Shown: positions 46,868 through 56,756, counted from the first letter of the stretch. The stretch: DNA of 64,000 nucleotides from Streptomyces echinatus (GCF_014203595.1 NZ_JACHJK010000006.1:62001-126000); one strand, 5' to 3'. A program made the numbers and translations. Notes: generated from the sequence alone by a model not told the origin.

Positions 46868-49800
46868 GTGGGCGATCTTGGGAACTGCGCGGCGATCGTG
46901 GGAGTGGGCTGTCGGCTACCGGGAGGCATCAACAGCCTGGACCAGCTGGGGGAGGCCCTGTTCGCCGGCCGTGACCTGGTGACCGAAGTGCCGCCGGACC
47001 GGTTCGATCCGGCGCTCTGGTGTGCCCCGGGCGAGCCCCGCCCGGGCCTGAGTTACACCAGCGCCGGCGGCTTCCTCGGGGACATCACCGGTTTCGACCC
47101 GGAATACTTCGGGATCTCGCGGCGCGAGGCGGCCCAGATGGACCCGCAGCAGCGCCTGCTGCTGGAGATGACGGTCGAGGCGTTCGACCACGCCGGCATC
47201 GACCCGGCAGCGGTGAAGGGGCAGGACGGCGGCGTGTACGTCGGCACCTCCACGCGCGGGTACTGGGAGCTGATATCCGCGCGGCCCGAGGCGGTCGACG
47301 CCCATTCGCTGCAGGGCACCCTCACGTGCAACGCGTCCAACCGGCTGTCCTTCCTCCTGGACTGGCGGGGCCCGTCGTACTCGATCGACACGGCGTGCTC
47401 GTCGGCGCTGGTCGCCCTGCACCAGGCCGCCCAGGCGGTGACGAGCGGACAGGTACGGACCGCGATAGCCGCCGGTGTCGGCCTGCTGCTGAACCCCGTC
47501 GACTATCTCGGCTTCGCCGAGGCGTCCGTGCTGTCACCGACCGGACGCTGCCACGCGTTCTCGGAACTCGCCGACGGGTTCGTACGGGGCGAGGGCGGCG
47601 GCGTCGTCCTGCTCAAGCGGCTCGACGACGCGCTCGCGGACGGGGACCGGGTGCTGGCGGTCATCGCGGGCTCGGGCACCAACACGGACGGCCGCTCGGT
47701 GAACGTGATGAGCCAGCCGTCCCCGATCACCCAGCAGGCGCTCCTGGAGCAGGTGTACGCGGAATCCGGCGTCAGCCCCGAGGAACTCGTCTACCTGGAG
47801 TGCCACGGGACCGGCACCCCGGTCGGAGACCCGGTGGAGTGCACCGCGCTCGGCGCCGCGCTCGGCGCACACCGGTCCGCGGACCGCCCGCTCCCGATCG
47901 GGTCGGTGAAGACCAACGTCGGGCACCTCGAGTGCGCCTCCGGAATGGCCGGCCTCCTCAAGACCCTGGTCGTCCTCCGCAGCGGACGGATCCCCCGGTC
48001 CCTGCACGGCCTGCCCCACAACCCCGCCATCGACTTCGACGGGCTGGGACTCGTCCCCACGGACGAGGAGATCCCGATCGAGCGGGGCCCGGGCCGTGCG
48101 GCGGCGGGGATCAACTCGTTCGGCATCGGCGGCGCGAACGCGCACGTCGTCCTCACCGAGCCGACAGCGGACCACACCGGCACCCGGCCGCCGACGGCCG
48201 GCCGGCGGCTGCCGGTGCTGGTCTCCGCACGGACCCCGGAAGCGCTCGGCGAGGCCGCGTGGGCGATGGCCGAGTACCTGGAGGACACCCCGGACCGCTT
48301 CTACGACGCCGCGTTCACCTCGGTGCGCCGGCGACAGCGCCACGAGCACACCGCGGTGGTGTTCGCCGAGGACGCGGCCGGCGCCGCTCAGGACCTGTAC
48401 AGCATCTCCTCCGGGACGCTGCCCGAGGCCGCGGCCCGCTGCGAGGCGGCCGCGGCGGCGGGGACACCCGTCGGGTTCGTGTTCGCGGGCAACGGCTCCC
48501 AGTGGGCCGGCATGGGCTCGGCACTGATGGGCGAGGGCGCCGGGGCCGACGCCGCCTTCACCGCCGCCGTGCGGGAGGCGGACACGCACCTCTCCCCGCT
48601 GCTCGGCTGGTCGGTGGCCGCCGCGCTCACCGACGGGCAGTACGACCTGGCACGCACCGAGGTCGCCCAGCCGCTGCTGTTCGCCGTCCAGGTGGGACTG
48701 CTGGCCAGCCTGCGGGAGCGGGGCGTCACCCCGTCGATGGTCACCGGGCACAGCGTCGGAGAGATCGCCGCCGCCTACGCCGCTGGCATCCTCGGTATGG
48801 AGGCGGCCTGCCGGGTGGTGGCGATCCGCAGCGCCGCACAGGGCCGTACCGCCGGCACCGGGATGATGGCCGCCGCCGCCGTCAGCCTGGCGGAGGCGGA
48901 CGAGCTGATCGCGTCGAGCGGGGCCGAGGTGGAGGTCAGCGCCGTCAACTCGCCCACCGACGTCACGCTCTCCGGCGACCGCGAGGCGCTGGAGGAGATC
49001 GGCAAGATACTCGCCGACCGCGGCGTCTTCTTCCGCATGCTGCCGCTCGACTACGCCTTCCACAGCGCCAAGATGGACCCGATCCGGGCCCAGATCCTCG
49101 ACGAGCTCGACGATCTCGCGACCGGTGACCCGGCCCTGCCCATGTTCTCCACGGTGACCGGCGCGGCCGTGCCGGACGGCCGGACGATGAACGCGGACTA
49201 CTGGTGGCGCAACATCCGGGAGCCGGTCCTGATGGCCGAGGCCGTCGAGGCGATGACCACCGCCGGTGCCGGCGTGCTCGTCGAGATCGGCCCGCACCCC
49301 GTACTCGCCACCTACCTGCGCCGCATCTCCCAGGCCCCGGACAGCCCCTCCTTCACCGCGACCGAGACGATCCGGCGCGACCAGAAGCCGGACCTCGACG
49401 CCTACGCCGCGGCGGTGCTCGCGGCCGGCGGCGCCGTCGCCATGGAGACGTGGTTCACCGCGGCCGGCAGCGTCATGGACCTGCCCGCCTACCCGTGGCA
49501 GCGGGAACGCCTGTGGGTCGGCGAACCGTCCTGGTGGGGCCACGGCCCCGGGGACGGCAAGCTCGTGCACCCGCTGCTCGGCGAGCGCGTGGCCGTCGCC
49601 GAACCGCAGTGGGAGGGCACGGTCGAGGTGTCGCGGGTGCCCTGGCTGAGCGAGCACCAGGTGGCGGGCTCGATCGTGATGCCCGGCGCGGCCTTCGCCG
49701 AAATGGCCCTGACTGCGGGACCCGCGACGATCCGTGACCACGCGACCCAGGTGACCGACCTGGCGGTGACGTCCGGCCTCACCATGCCCGCACCCGGCGA

Positions 49801-52800
49801 CCCCGCGCAGGTGCACCTCAGCACGACCGTGTCCGGCGACATGATCACGATCTCCTCGCGCCGGGACCGGCTCGGAGGCCCGGCCCAGCCGTGGCAGCAG
49901 CACGCCCGCGGCCGGCTGCGCGCCGTCACGGGTGCCGCCCCCCAGGCGCTCGACGTCGCGGCCGTCCGCGCCCGCCTGGACGGCGAGATGACCCTGGACC
50001 ACGACGAGTTCTACGGGATCAGCGACCGCGCGGGCACCGTCTACGGCCCCGGCTTCCGCGCCGTGACCGGCGCGTGGTTCCGCTGCGACGAGGCCGGGAC
50101 CGGCGAGCTCCTCGCCGACTACACCATGCCCGCCGCACCCGCCGCCGAGATGACCGGGCCCACCAGCCGTTACATCGCCCACCCCGTGCTCCTCGACGTC
50201 GCGCTCCACGCGGGCGGCCCGCTGAACTCCTCCCTGCGTGACGGCTCGATGCTGTTCATGCCCGTCGAGTTCGGCGCGCTCACCGCCTGGACACGGCCGC
50301 CGACGAAGGGCGTCGTGCACGTCGTCGCCCACTCCGAGACCGGCCGCGAGGCCGTGTGGGACGTGACGCTGGCCGCACCGGACGGCACCGTCGCCGTCAC
50401 CATCAAGGACATGCGGCTCCGCCTGATCGAGGGCCGTCCGCAGCCCGCGCTGGGCACCTGGGCGGCCACCTCGGAGCCGGCCGTCTTCACGGAGGAGCCC
50501 GCCACACCGCTCCCCGCCGACACCCCGACGGCCTGGACGGTCCTGGCGGACCGGGGCGGCCTGCCGTTCGCGGAGGCGCTCGCCGGCACCCTCGGCGCCG
50601 CGGCCCCCGCCGCCGTCGCCCCCGGTGACACCGCACGCTGGACGGACGCGGTCCAGCCGGACGCCGCCGACTCCGCCACCGCGGTGGCACTGGTGCTCTC
50701 CGACGGCGACGGCGACGACGACCCGGTCGCGGCCGCCGCGGCCGCCGGACAGATCCTCCGCGACCTGTCGGTCGCCTGGCAGCAGCGCCTCACCGGCACC
50801 CCCGACGCACGGCTGACGGTCTGGCTGATCACCGGCCCCTGCGGCGTCATGGGACACCCCGGCACGGACGGGGCCGGCAGCATGGCGGCGGCTTCGGCCT
50901 GGGGCACGGCCCGGACCATCACCAACGAGATACCCGGCATCGCCATCCGCCGGATCGCCGTCGAACCCTCCTTCGGCCCGGCGCTGACCGAACGCGTCGC
51001 CGGGGTCCTCACGGCCGACACCGGCCAGGAGGACGAGTTCGCCGTCTTCGCGGACGAGGTACGCGTGCCGCGCGTCGCCCCCGTGCCGCCGTCCACCGGT
51101 GAAGCCGGCCCGCCGCGCGGCAGGTCCGCGGACCAGGCGACGGCCCTCCAGGTGCGCACGATCGCGCTGACGCCGCAGTTCGGGCCCGCCGCGATCCCGA
51201 TGCCCGAACCGGGCCCGGGCCAGGTCGTCATCGAGGTCAAGGCCGCCGCGCTCAACTACAAGGACGTCATGCTGGCCACCGGCCTGATGCCCATCGAGCC
51301 CATGCAGGCCGACTGGCGCGCGGGCGTCAACGCCGGCCCGCTGATCGGCCAGGAATGCACCGGCGTGATCGTCAAGACCGGCTCCGGCGTCACCGGCCTG
51401 CACGTCGGCCAGGCGGTCATGGCCGTCGGCTGCGGCTCTCTCGCCAGTCACGTCCTGACCGAGGCCGCGGTCACCGTCCCCATCCCCGACGGCATGGACT
51501 TCGAGCACGCGGCGACCCTGCCGTTGGTCTACGCGACCGCCCACTACAGCCTCAACGTCCTCGCCGGCATGTCGGCCGGCGAGACCCTGCTCCTGCCCGG
51601 CGGCGCAGGCGGTGTCGGCCTGGCCGCCCTGAACCTGGCACGCCTGGCCGGAGTGCGCGTCATCGGCCTCGCCAGCACACCCGAGAAGCGGCAGCTCCTG
51701 CTGGACCGGGGCGCCTGGCACGCGCTCGACTCGCGCTCCGCCGACTTCCCCGACCAGGTCCGGGAACTGACCGGCGGACGGGGCGTGGACATCGTCCTCA
51801 ACTCCCTGACCGGAACGGCCGCCGTGGCCTGCCTGGAACTGCTCGCCCCCGACGGACGCTTCGTCGAGCTCGGCAAGCGTGACCTGTACGGCGACGCCGG
51901 ACTGCGGCTGCGCCCCTTCCTGAACACCCTGTCCTACTTCGCCGTCGACCTGGCCCAGCTCATCGACCGGCGTCCCGAGCGCGCCGGGGCCGTGATGCGC
52001 GACATCGCCCGGCTGGCCGCGGACGGCAGCATCGAACCGCTGCCGCACACCGTCTACCCGGCAGCCGCCCTCGACGACGCCTTCAACCGGCTCAAGCGGT
52101 CCGAGCACATCGGCAAGCTCGTCATCGACACCACCGGCATCGCCGCCCAGCGCGTGACGTTCGACCCCGAAGGCGTGTACCTCGTCACCGGCGGAACCGC
52201 CGGCTTCGGCGCCGCCACCGCACGCTGGCTCGCCGACCACGGCGCCGGGCAGGTCATCGTCACCGGACGCCGTACGCCCGCCGAACAGCCGGACCGCGCC
52301 TGCATCACCTTCATGGCCGCCGACATCACCGACCGGGCCGCCATGACCCGGGTCGTCGACCACGCCCGGACCTGCGCGCCGGGCGGACTGCGCGGAGTGT
52401 TCCACTGCGCGGCCAGCTATGACGACGGCCCCGTCGAAGAGCAGACCCGCGAGCGGTACGAGGGCGTCCTCGCCCCGAAGGTCGCCGGCGCCCGGCTCCT
52501 CGACGAGCTGACCCAGGACTGCGACCTCGACCACTTCGTCCTGTACTCCTCCATCTCCGCGATGCTCGGGAACCGGCTCCAGGCCTCCTACGCCGCCGCC
52601 AACCTGTGCCTGGAAACGCTGGCCCGCCAGCGCCGCGACCGCGGCCAGGCGGCACTGGCCATCGGCTGGGGAGCCATCGCCGGCACCGGCGTCGTCGTCC
52701 GCGACAACCTCGCCGAATCCATGACCAGGCTCGGACTTGAGCCGATTCCCCCCGCCGAAGCCCTCGACTCCCTGGGCCGGCTCCTCACCGGCGACGCGCC

Positions 52801-53227
52801 GCACAGCGCGGTGATCGCACGCGTCGACTGGGAACGGGCCGGCCTCATGTTCCCGTCCAGCGCCGCCGCCCGGTTCTCCCACCTCATCACCTCGGCATCC
52901 GGGCAGCAGGACCGGGCCGGCGCGAGCCTGCGCGAGCAGTTGCAGGCGAGCGAGGCGGCCGACGCGGAGGAACTGGCCACCCGGGCGCTCACCGATGTCA
53001 TCGCGGCCATCCTGCGGACCGAACCGGAACGCCTTTCCCCCTCGGTACCGCTGAACCGCCTCGGACTCGACTCGATTCTGGCGACCGAGCTGGGCGTCAC
53101 CCTGCGACGCAAGCTCGACCTCGACATCCCCACCCTGGAAATCCTTGCCAGCCAAGGCATACGCGACCTGGCCACCCGTGCCATGGCTGCCGCAGGGGTC
53201 GGCCACGCCAAGGAGCAGCACTCATGA
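46868..53227 (+). CDS. PKS4: stand-alone fully reducing type I PKS (KS-AT-DH-ER-KR-ACP)
   Basis: 2,119 residues. GTG 46868 is chosen because GGGAGGAG lies just upstream; the longer frame to 46781 has no such site. Domains: KS (Cys177), AT (GHSVGE Ser629, YAFH, malonyl type), DH (HQVAGSIVMP with His930; Asp1110), ER (GGAGGVGLAA, about 1440-1750), KR (GGTAGFG, Tyr1908) and ACP (LGLDSILA Ser2069). There are no docking helices at either end and no TE. The single-module layout resembles mycocerosic-acid-synthase-like or highly reducing iterative PKSs rather than the modular PKS1/PKS2. It could make a saturated acyl chain iteratively, or extend the carrier-bound unit supplied by the preceding operon. 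It ends overlapping the thioesterase gene (ATGA). Confidence 0.93.
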   Translation: MGDLGNCAAIVGVGCRLPGGINSLDQLGEALFAGRDLVTEVPPDRFDPALWCAPGEPRPGLSYTSAGGFLGDITGFDPEYFGISRREAAQMDPQQRLLLEMTVEAFDHAGIDPAAVKGQDGGVYVGTSTRGYWELISARPEAVDAHSLQGTLTCNASNRLSFLLDWRGPSYSIDTACSSALVALHQAAQAVTSGQVRTAIAAGVGLLLNPVDYLGFAEASVLSPTGRCHAFSELADGFVRGEGGGVVLLKRLDDALADGDRVLAVIAGSGTNTDGRSVNVMSQPSPITQQALLEQVYAESGVSPEELVYLECHGTGTPVGDPVECTALGAALGAHRSADRPLPIGSVKTNVGHLECASGMAGLLKTLVVLRSGRIPRSLHGLPHNPAIDFDGLGLVPTDEEIPIERGPGRAAAGINSFGIGGANAHVVLTEPTADHTGTRPPTAGRRLPVLVSARTPEALGEAAWAMAEYLEDTPDRFYDAAFTSVRRRQRHEHTAVVFAEDAAGAAQDLYSISSGTLPEAAARCEAAAAAGTPVGFVFAGNGSQWAGMGSALMGEGAGADAAFTAAVREADTHLSPLLGWSVAAALTDGQYDLARTEVAQPLLFAVQVGLLASLRERGVTPSMVTGHSVGEIAAAYAAGILGMEAACRVVAIRSAAQGRTAGTGMMAAAAVSLAEADELIASSGAEVEVSAVNSPTDVTLSGDREALEEIGKILADRGVFFRMLPLDYAFHSAKMDPIRAQILDELDDLATGDPALPMFSTVTGAAVPDGRTMNADYWWRNIREPVLMAEAVEAMTTAGAGVLVEIGPHPVLATYLRRISQAPDSPSFTATETIRRDQKPDLDAYAAAVLAAGGAVAMETWFTAAGSVMDLPAYPWQRERLWVGEPSWWGHGPGDGKLVHPLLGERVAVAEPQWEGTVEVSRVPWLSEHQVAGSIVMPGAAFAEMALTAGPATIRDHATQVTDLAVTSGLTMPAPGDPAQVHLSTTVSGDMITISSRRDRLGGPAQPWQQHARGRLRAVTGAAPQALDVAAVRARLDGEMTLDHDEFYGISDRAGTVYGPGFRAVTGAWFRCDEAGTGELLADYTMPAAPAAEMTGPTSRYIAHPVLLDVALHAGGPLNSSLRDGSMLFMPVEFGALTAWTRPPTKGVVHVVAHSETGREAVWDVTLAAPDGTVAVTIKDMRLRLIEGRPQPALGTWAATSEPAVFTEEPATPLPADTPTAWTVLADRGGLPFAEALAGTLGAAAPAAVAPGDTARWTDAVQPDAADSATAVALVLSDGDGDDDPVAAAAAAGQILRDLSVAWQQRLTGTPDARLTVWLITGPCGVMGHPGTDGAGSMAAASAWGTARTITNEIPGIAIRRIAVEPSFGPALTERVAGVLTADTGQEDEFAVFADEVRVPRVAPVPPSTGEAGPPRGRSADQATALQVRTIALTPQFGPAAIPMPEPGPGQVVIEVKAAALNYKDVMLATGLMPIEPMQADWRAGVNAGPLIGQECTGVIVKTGSGVTGLHVGQAVMAVGCGSLASHVLTEAAVTVPIPDGMDFEHAATLPLVYATAHYSLNVLAGMSAGETLLLPGGAGGVGLAALNLARLAGVRVIGLASTPEKRQLLLDRGAWHALDSRSADFPDQVRELTGGRGVDIVLNSLTGTAAVACLELLAPDGRFVELGKRDLYGDAGLRLRPFLNTLSYFAVDLAQLIDRRPERAGAVMRDIARLAADGSIEPLPHTVYPAAALDDAFNRLKRSEHIGKLVIDTTGIAAQRVTFDPEGVYLVTGGTAGFGAATARWLADHGAGQVIVTGRRTPAEQPDRACITFMAADITDRAAMTRVVDHARTCAPGGLRGVFHCAASYDDGPVEEQTRERYEGVLAPKVAGARLLDELTQDCDLDHFVLYSSISAMLGNRLQASYAAANLCLETLARQRRDRGQAALAIGWGAIAGTGVVVRDNLAESMTRLGLEPIPPAEALDSLGRLLTGDAPHSAVIARVDWERAGLMFPSSAAARFSHLITSASGQQDRAGASLREQLQASEAADAEELATRALTDVIAAILRTEPERLSPSVPLNRLGLDSILATELGVTLRRKLDLDIPTLEILASQGIRDLATRAMAAAGVGHAKEQHS

Positions 53228-54009
53228 ACGACTGGATCGTCCCCATCGCGCCCGACCCGGACGCGCCGGTCTGTGTGATCGGCCTGCCTCACCCCGGCGG
53301 TGGCCCCAACTTCTACGCGCCCTGGGCCGACGTCAGCGGCGTCGAGATCCTCGCCGTCCAGCCGCCGGGACGCGAGGCCCGCACCGCCGAGCTGCCCATC
53401 ACCGATCTGCCCCGCCTGGTCAGGCAGACCGCGAACGCGATCGCGGGGATCTGCGAGCGCCGTCCGACGGCACTGTTCGGGCACTCGGGCGGCGGCCGCT
53501 ACGCCTATGAGGTCTGCCGGGCCCTCGAACGCGCCAACCGCGGCCCCGCGCTGCTGTGCCCCTCCGGGATCTCGGCACCGGACCACTCGTACTGGACCAC
53601 CACCGCGGAGCAGCTGCTCACCGATCCCGTCACCGCCTACCTCATGCTCGGCGGTGAGGCTCTCCCCGGTCAGATCGAACAGGACCAGGCCACCGTCGAC
53701 TCCTTCATCTCCCTGATCCGCGCCGACGCCCATCTGTACACCGGGCTCGGAATCCAGCCGCCCGTCCCGCTGCGCTGCGCCATCGCCGCCTTCGCCGGCG
53801 AGGACGACGCCATCGCCGACCCCGAGGACATGGCGGGATGGCAGAAGTGGGCTGCCGGCCCGGAGGCTTTCACGCTGCACCGCTACCCGGGCGACCACTT
53901 CTACATCCGGCACCGCTTCCAGGAGGTCCTGGACGACCTGCTCACCGACCTGAAGGGCACCGCGAGCCCGGTCACGAGCACGGTCCATCCCACGGCCCTG
54001 TCCCACTGA
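53224..54009 (+). CDS. Type II thioesterase 2
   Basis: 261 residues, RedJ-like discrete thioesterase. GLPHPGGGPNFYAPW and QPPGREAR are the family motifs, GHSGG contains Ser88, and GDHFYIRHRF contains the catalytic His. It is translationally coupled to PKS4, which lacks a TE domain, so it could either proofread PKS4 or release its product. It differs clearly from the thioesterase at 420-1193, consistent with two assembly systems. Confidence 0.92.
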   Translation: MNDWIVPIAPDPDAPVCVIGLPHPGGGPNFYAPWADVSGVEILAVQPPGREARTAELPITDLPRLVRQTANAIAGICERRPTALFGHSGGGRYAYEVCRALERANRGPALLCPSGISAPDHSYWTTTAEQLLTDPVTAYLMLGGEALPGQIEQDQATVDSFISLIRADAHLYTGLGIQPPVPLRCAIAAFAGEDDAIADPEDMAGWQKWAAGPEAFTLHRYPGDHFYIRHRFQEVLDDLLTDLKGTASPVTSTVHPTALSH

Positions 54010-54065
54010 CGGCAGGACACGGTGGCGTAGAAGGCTGACGCCCGCCGGCCCGTACCCGCCGGAAG

Positions 54066-54114
54066 ACGGGCCGCGGGCCCGGACCGCTCCTCGCGGTCCG
54101 GGCCCGCGGCCCGT
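54066..54114. terminator. Very strong bidirectional terminator hairpin
   Basis: A perfect 22 bp stem pairs 54066-54087 with 54093-54114 around the 5-base loop TCCTC. It sits between the convergent thioesterase and the duplicated small-protein gene and marks the probable right end of the biosynthetic operons. Confidence 0.9.
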
Positions 54115-54147
54115 GCGTCTGTGTGTCTGCGTGCCGTTCCGGCGCCG

Positions 54148-54420
54148 TCAGACCCTGGGGAAGCCGCCGGCGTTCTGAACCTCGGACAGCGCCTTCTTGA
54201 CGGGGACCTTCGCGAAGTAGCCGACACCGAAGAATATGCACTGGACGACGTACCAGAACTTCTCCGCACTGGTCATCTCGACCAGCCCGTACTCGCTCAG
54301 TGCCTTCTTCACCGGGACCTTCTGGAAGTAGGCGGCACCGAAGTAGATGCAACCCAGGACGTACCAGAACTTCTCCCAGGAGGTGTTGGTGCCCTGACCG
54401 AGGTACTGCCGTTCTGCCAT
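54148..54420 (-). CDS. 90-residue internally duplicated small protein, unknown function
   Basis: I do not recognise a function. The protein is almost entirely two tandem 37-residue copies: EKFWYV(L/V)xCI(Y/F)FG, then YFxKVPVKKALSE, at residues 16-43 and 53-80. Each copy is an aromatic, hydrophobic helix with one Cys (24 and 61) followed by a basic VPVKK segment, suggesting membrane-surface or membrane-inserted helical hairpins. There is no signal peptide. ATG 54420 follows GAGAG. A longer open frame to 54573 has a low-quality N-terminus and is not used. It ends at the strong hairpin shared with the thioesterase gene. Possible roles are immunity, membrane protection or a small structural partner, all speculative. 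Confidence 0.75.
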   Translation of the reverse strand: MAERQYLGQGTNTSWEKFWYVLGCIYFGAAYFQKVPVKKALSEYGLVEMTSAEKFWYVVQCIFFGVGYFAKVPVKKALSEVQNAGGFPRV

Positions 54421-55004
54421 GACGTTCTCTCTGCCTTCCGATGACCGTGGGGATCCGGGGAGACGCGCCGATCCGGACCCCTTGCGGGCAGCCTCGGGCG
54501 GCAGGCGCGCACAGGCGCGGACGCCCGGCGGCATGCCGAAGCACGAGGTGAGATGGCGTGGGGTGAAGCGCACGTGTCACGGTGCTGGTCGCCGTGACGG
54601 CCAGTCGCCCCCCGGATGTGCAAGCCGCAGCATAGGGCAAGACACCTTGATCGTCACCTTGCGTGTGCCGAGGCCGGGAGGCCTGCCCGCGCGTCCGGCG
54701 GCCGGCGCGGCACACGGAGCGTCAACACGCGCCGGAATACGATGACTTCGCCGGACCGATTGCTCAACAGCGTCCCGCACAGCGTTCCCTGCGGGAATCG
54801 GAAGTCGAAAACCCCGGCCTTTTTCGATTCTTCGACGACTCTTCACGGTATCCGCGAACGCGATACCGGCATCACATGAGAACCACACCGCGCCCCGTGA
54901 ACTTCGCATGCGCCCGCTGCCGTCCCTTCCGGTCGCCGTGAGGGCGAAATAGATTCGGGGAACGTGCGCTCCGACCCGCCGACCGAGTAAGTGGGAGAAC
55001 CGCG
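54421..55004. other. 584 bp intergenic region, no gene seen
   Basis: This gap lies between the divergent small-protein and esterase genes and should contain both promoters. A weak -35/-10 search gives nothing convincing. Short open frames here have poor GC3 bias and no ribosome binding site. Confidence 0.4.
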
Positions 55005-55928
55005 ATGCCTCTGGACCGTCTGATCCGGCACCTGATCGCCTGGCAGAGCATCGACGGACCTCCGGTCCCGGACCGCGAACTGACGGTCGAACAGGCCCGC
55101 GAGCGGTACCGGGCGAGCGCGGTCCGTCCGCAGCGCGACGAGGACGGTTCGGGCCCGGCCGTGACCTCGGCCGACCGGCTGATCGACGGTCCGGACGGGG
55201 CGGCGCTCGGGGTCAGGGTCTACACCCCGGAGCGGGTCGGACAGCGGGTGGTCACCTTCCTGCACGGCGGCGGGTGGGTGCTGGGAGACCTGGACAGCCA
55301 CGACTGGGTCTGCCGTGGCATCGCGGCGTCGCTGGGCGCGGTCGTGGTCGCGGTCGACTACCGGCGGGCACCGGAGTTCCCCTATCCCACGCCGCTGCGC
55401 GACGCCGTCGCCGCGGCCCGGTGGACGGCCCGGTCCTTCCCCGGCCGGACGCACGTGATCGCGGGCGACAGCGCCGGCGCCAGCCTGTCCGTGGGCGTCG
55501 TCCTCCAGGCGCCTGACGTCCGCTTCGCCGCGCAGCTGCTGATCTACCCGCCGGTGGACCCGAGCCTGATCATCGCCTCGGCCGGTGAGCACAGCAAGGG
55601 GTATCTGCTGAGCGTCGAGGACATGGCCTGGAACTACGAGCAGTACGTGCCCGATCCGCGGCTGCGCGCCGACCCCGCCGTCGACCTGCTGAAGGCGGAC
55701 CTCACGGGCATGCCGCCGACCGTCCTGGCCACCGCCGAGTACGACCCGCTCCACGACGAGGGCGTGGAGCTCGCGGCGAAGATGAGCGCAGCGGGAGTCC
55801 CCGTACGCCATGTACCGGGGGAGGGGCTGGTGCACGGCTACTTCCTGATGCAGAGCACCGTGCCGGCGGCGGCCGAGTGCGCCCGGCGGGTCATCCGGGA
55901 ACTGGACAGGCTGCTGGGCCCGGCGTGA
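55005..55928 (+). CDS. HSL-family alpha/beta esterase
   Basis: 307 residues of the hormone-sensitive lipase family. The oxyanion-hole HGGGW is near residue 87, the nucleophile is in GDSAGAS (near 157), the acid is in AEYDPLHDEG and the His in GLVHGYF. GGGAG precedes ATG 55005. It is a cytoplasmic carboxylesterase by family; no signal peptide is seen. It stands alone between two divergent promoters. A tailoring or detoxification role for the cluster product is possible, but it may equally be a neighbouring housekeeping gene. Confidence 0.9.
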   Translation: MPLDRLIRHLIAWQSIDGPPVPDRELTVEQARERYRASAVRPQRDEDGSGPAVTSADRLIDGPDGAALGVRVYTPERVGQRVVTFLHGGGWVLGDLDSHDWVCRGIAASLGAVVVAVDYRRAPEFPYPTPLRDAVAAARWTARSFPGRTHVIAGDSAGASLSVGVVLQAPDVRFAAQLLIYPPVDPSLIIASAGEHSKGYLLSVEDMAWNYEQYVPDPRLRADPAVDLLKADLTGMPPTVLATAEYDPLHDEGVELAAKMSAAGVPVRHVPGEGLVHGYFLMQSTVPAAAECARRVIRELDRLLGPA

Positions 55929-56013
55929 GCCGGACGAGAGGCGCTCGGCGCGCCGTTCGGCGGGGCCGGCGACACGGCCGGCCGGCCCGGCGGGTCACGC
56001 CGGCCCGGCTCTC

Positions 56014-56670
56014 CTAGGGAGCGGAGTGGCCGGCCGCCTCCTCCCGTGGCGGCAGGGTCGTCTGCAGCCGGCAGAGCCCGTCGACGAAGATGTTCAGCCC
56101 GTAGTCGAAGCGTTCCGCCGGGTCCGTGCGGGTCAGCGAGTCGAGCGCCTCCGCGTACTGCGGTGACACCTCGACGTCGAGCCGCTCGGTGTGGGTCCTC
56201 CAGTCGTGGCCGGGCGGCAGGGCGACCTGGGCCTGCTCCTCGATGGTGTGACCGAGCACGTAGTAGAAGAGGGCGAAGGTGACCCAGCCCGCCTGGGCCG
56301 GGGGGAAGCCGGCCGCGCAGAGCACCTGCACGGCCGTGTCCGAGCCGATGATGGTGTTGGCCCCGGGTGCGAACGTGCCGGCCACCACCCGGGCGCCGTC
56401 GCGATGACCGAGCAGCGCCGCGCGGAGCCGCTTGCCCAGGATCTGGACCTGGTCGGGCCAGGGCACGTCCGGCAGGGGGGCGCCGACACCCTCGACGATC
56501 TTGTCGGCCACCGCGTCGAGCAGGGCCTCCTTGTTCGGGTAGTGCCGGTACAGAGCGCCACCTTGCACGTTGAGTGCCGCCCCGAGCTTGCGCATCGTGA
56601 GCTGGTCGAGGCCCTCGGCGTCCAGGAAACGCAGCGCTTCCCGGACAACGTCGGCTTTGCGCAGTGGCAT
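56014..56670 (-). CDS. TetR-family regulator (TetR class) of the adjacent MFS exporter
   Basis: 218 residues. The helix-turn-helix (MRKLGAALNVQGGALYRHYPNK) and the C-terminal region (PGANTIIGSDTAV, DYGLNIFVDGL) resemble TetR proper with its TetR_C domain. Start 56670 is preferred because GGGAG lies about eight bases upstream; the open frame extends to 56691. It is divergent from the MFS gene with three operator-like units between them, so it probably represses the exporter and itself until an inducing compound binds. Confidence 0.92.
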   Translation of the reverse strand: MPLRKADVVREALRFLDAEGLDQLTMRKLGAALNVQGGALYRHYPNKEALLDAVADKIVEGVGAPLPDVPWPDQVQILGKRLRAALLGHRDGARVVAGTFAPGANTIIGSDTAVQVLCAAGFPPAQAGWVTFALFYYVLGHTIEEQAQVALPPGHDWRTHTERLDVEVSPQYAEALDSLTRTDPAERFDYGLNIFVDGLCRLQTTLPPREEAAGHSAP

Positions 56671-56711
56671 TAAGGCTCCCTTGATTGACATCCGCCGGAC
56701 GACATCGTAAC

Positions 56712-56756
56712 GTGAACAACGTTCACGTGAACGCTGTTCACGTCAATGTGGTTCAC
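56712..56756. promoter_or_regulatory. Three tandem 15 bp palindromic operator units
   Basis: GTGAAC-AAC-GTTCAC at 56712-56726 and GTGAAC-GCT-GTTCAC at 56727-56741 are perfect abutting palindromes. A third, half-degenerate unit (GTCAATGTGGTTCAC) fills 56742-56756. They lie between the divergent TetR and MFS genes and are the likely TetR binding sites. Head-to-tail abutment suggests cooperative or multi-dimer binding. Confidence 0.85.

Noticed and set aside
54616..54879. Possible 87-codon gene between the small protein and the esterase
   Set aside because: No ribosome binding site, no domain, and mixed codon bias.
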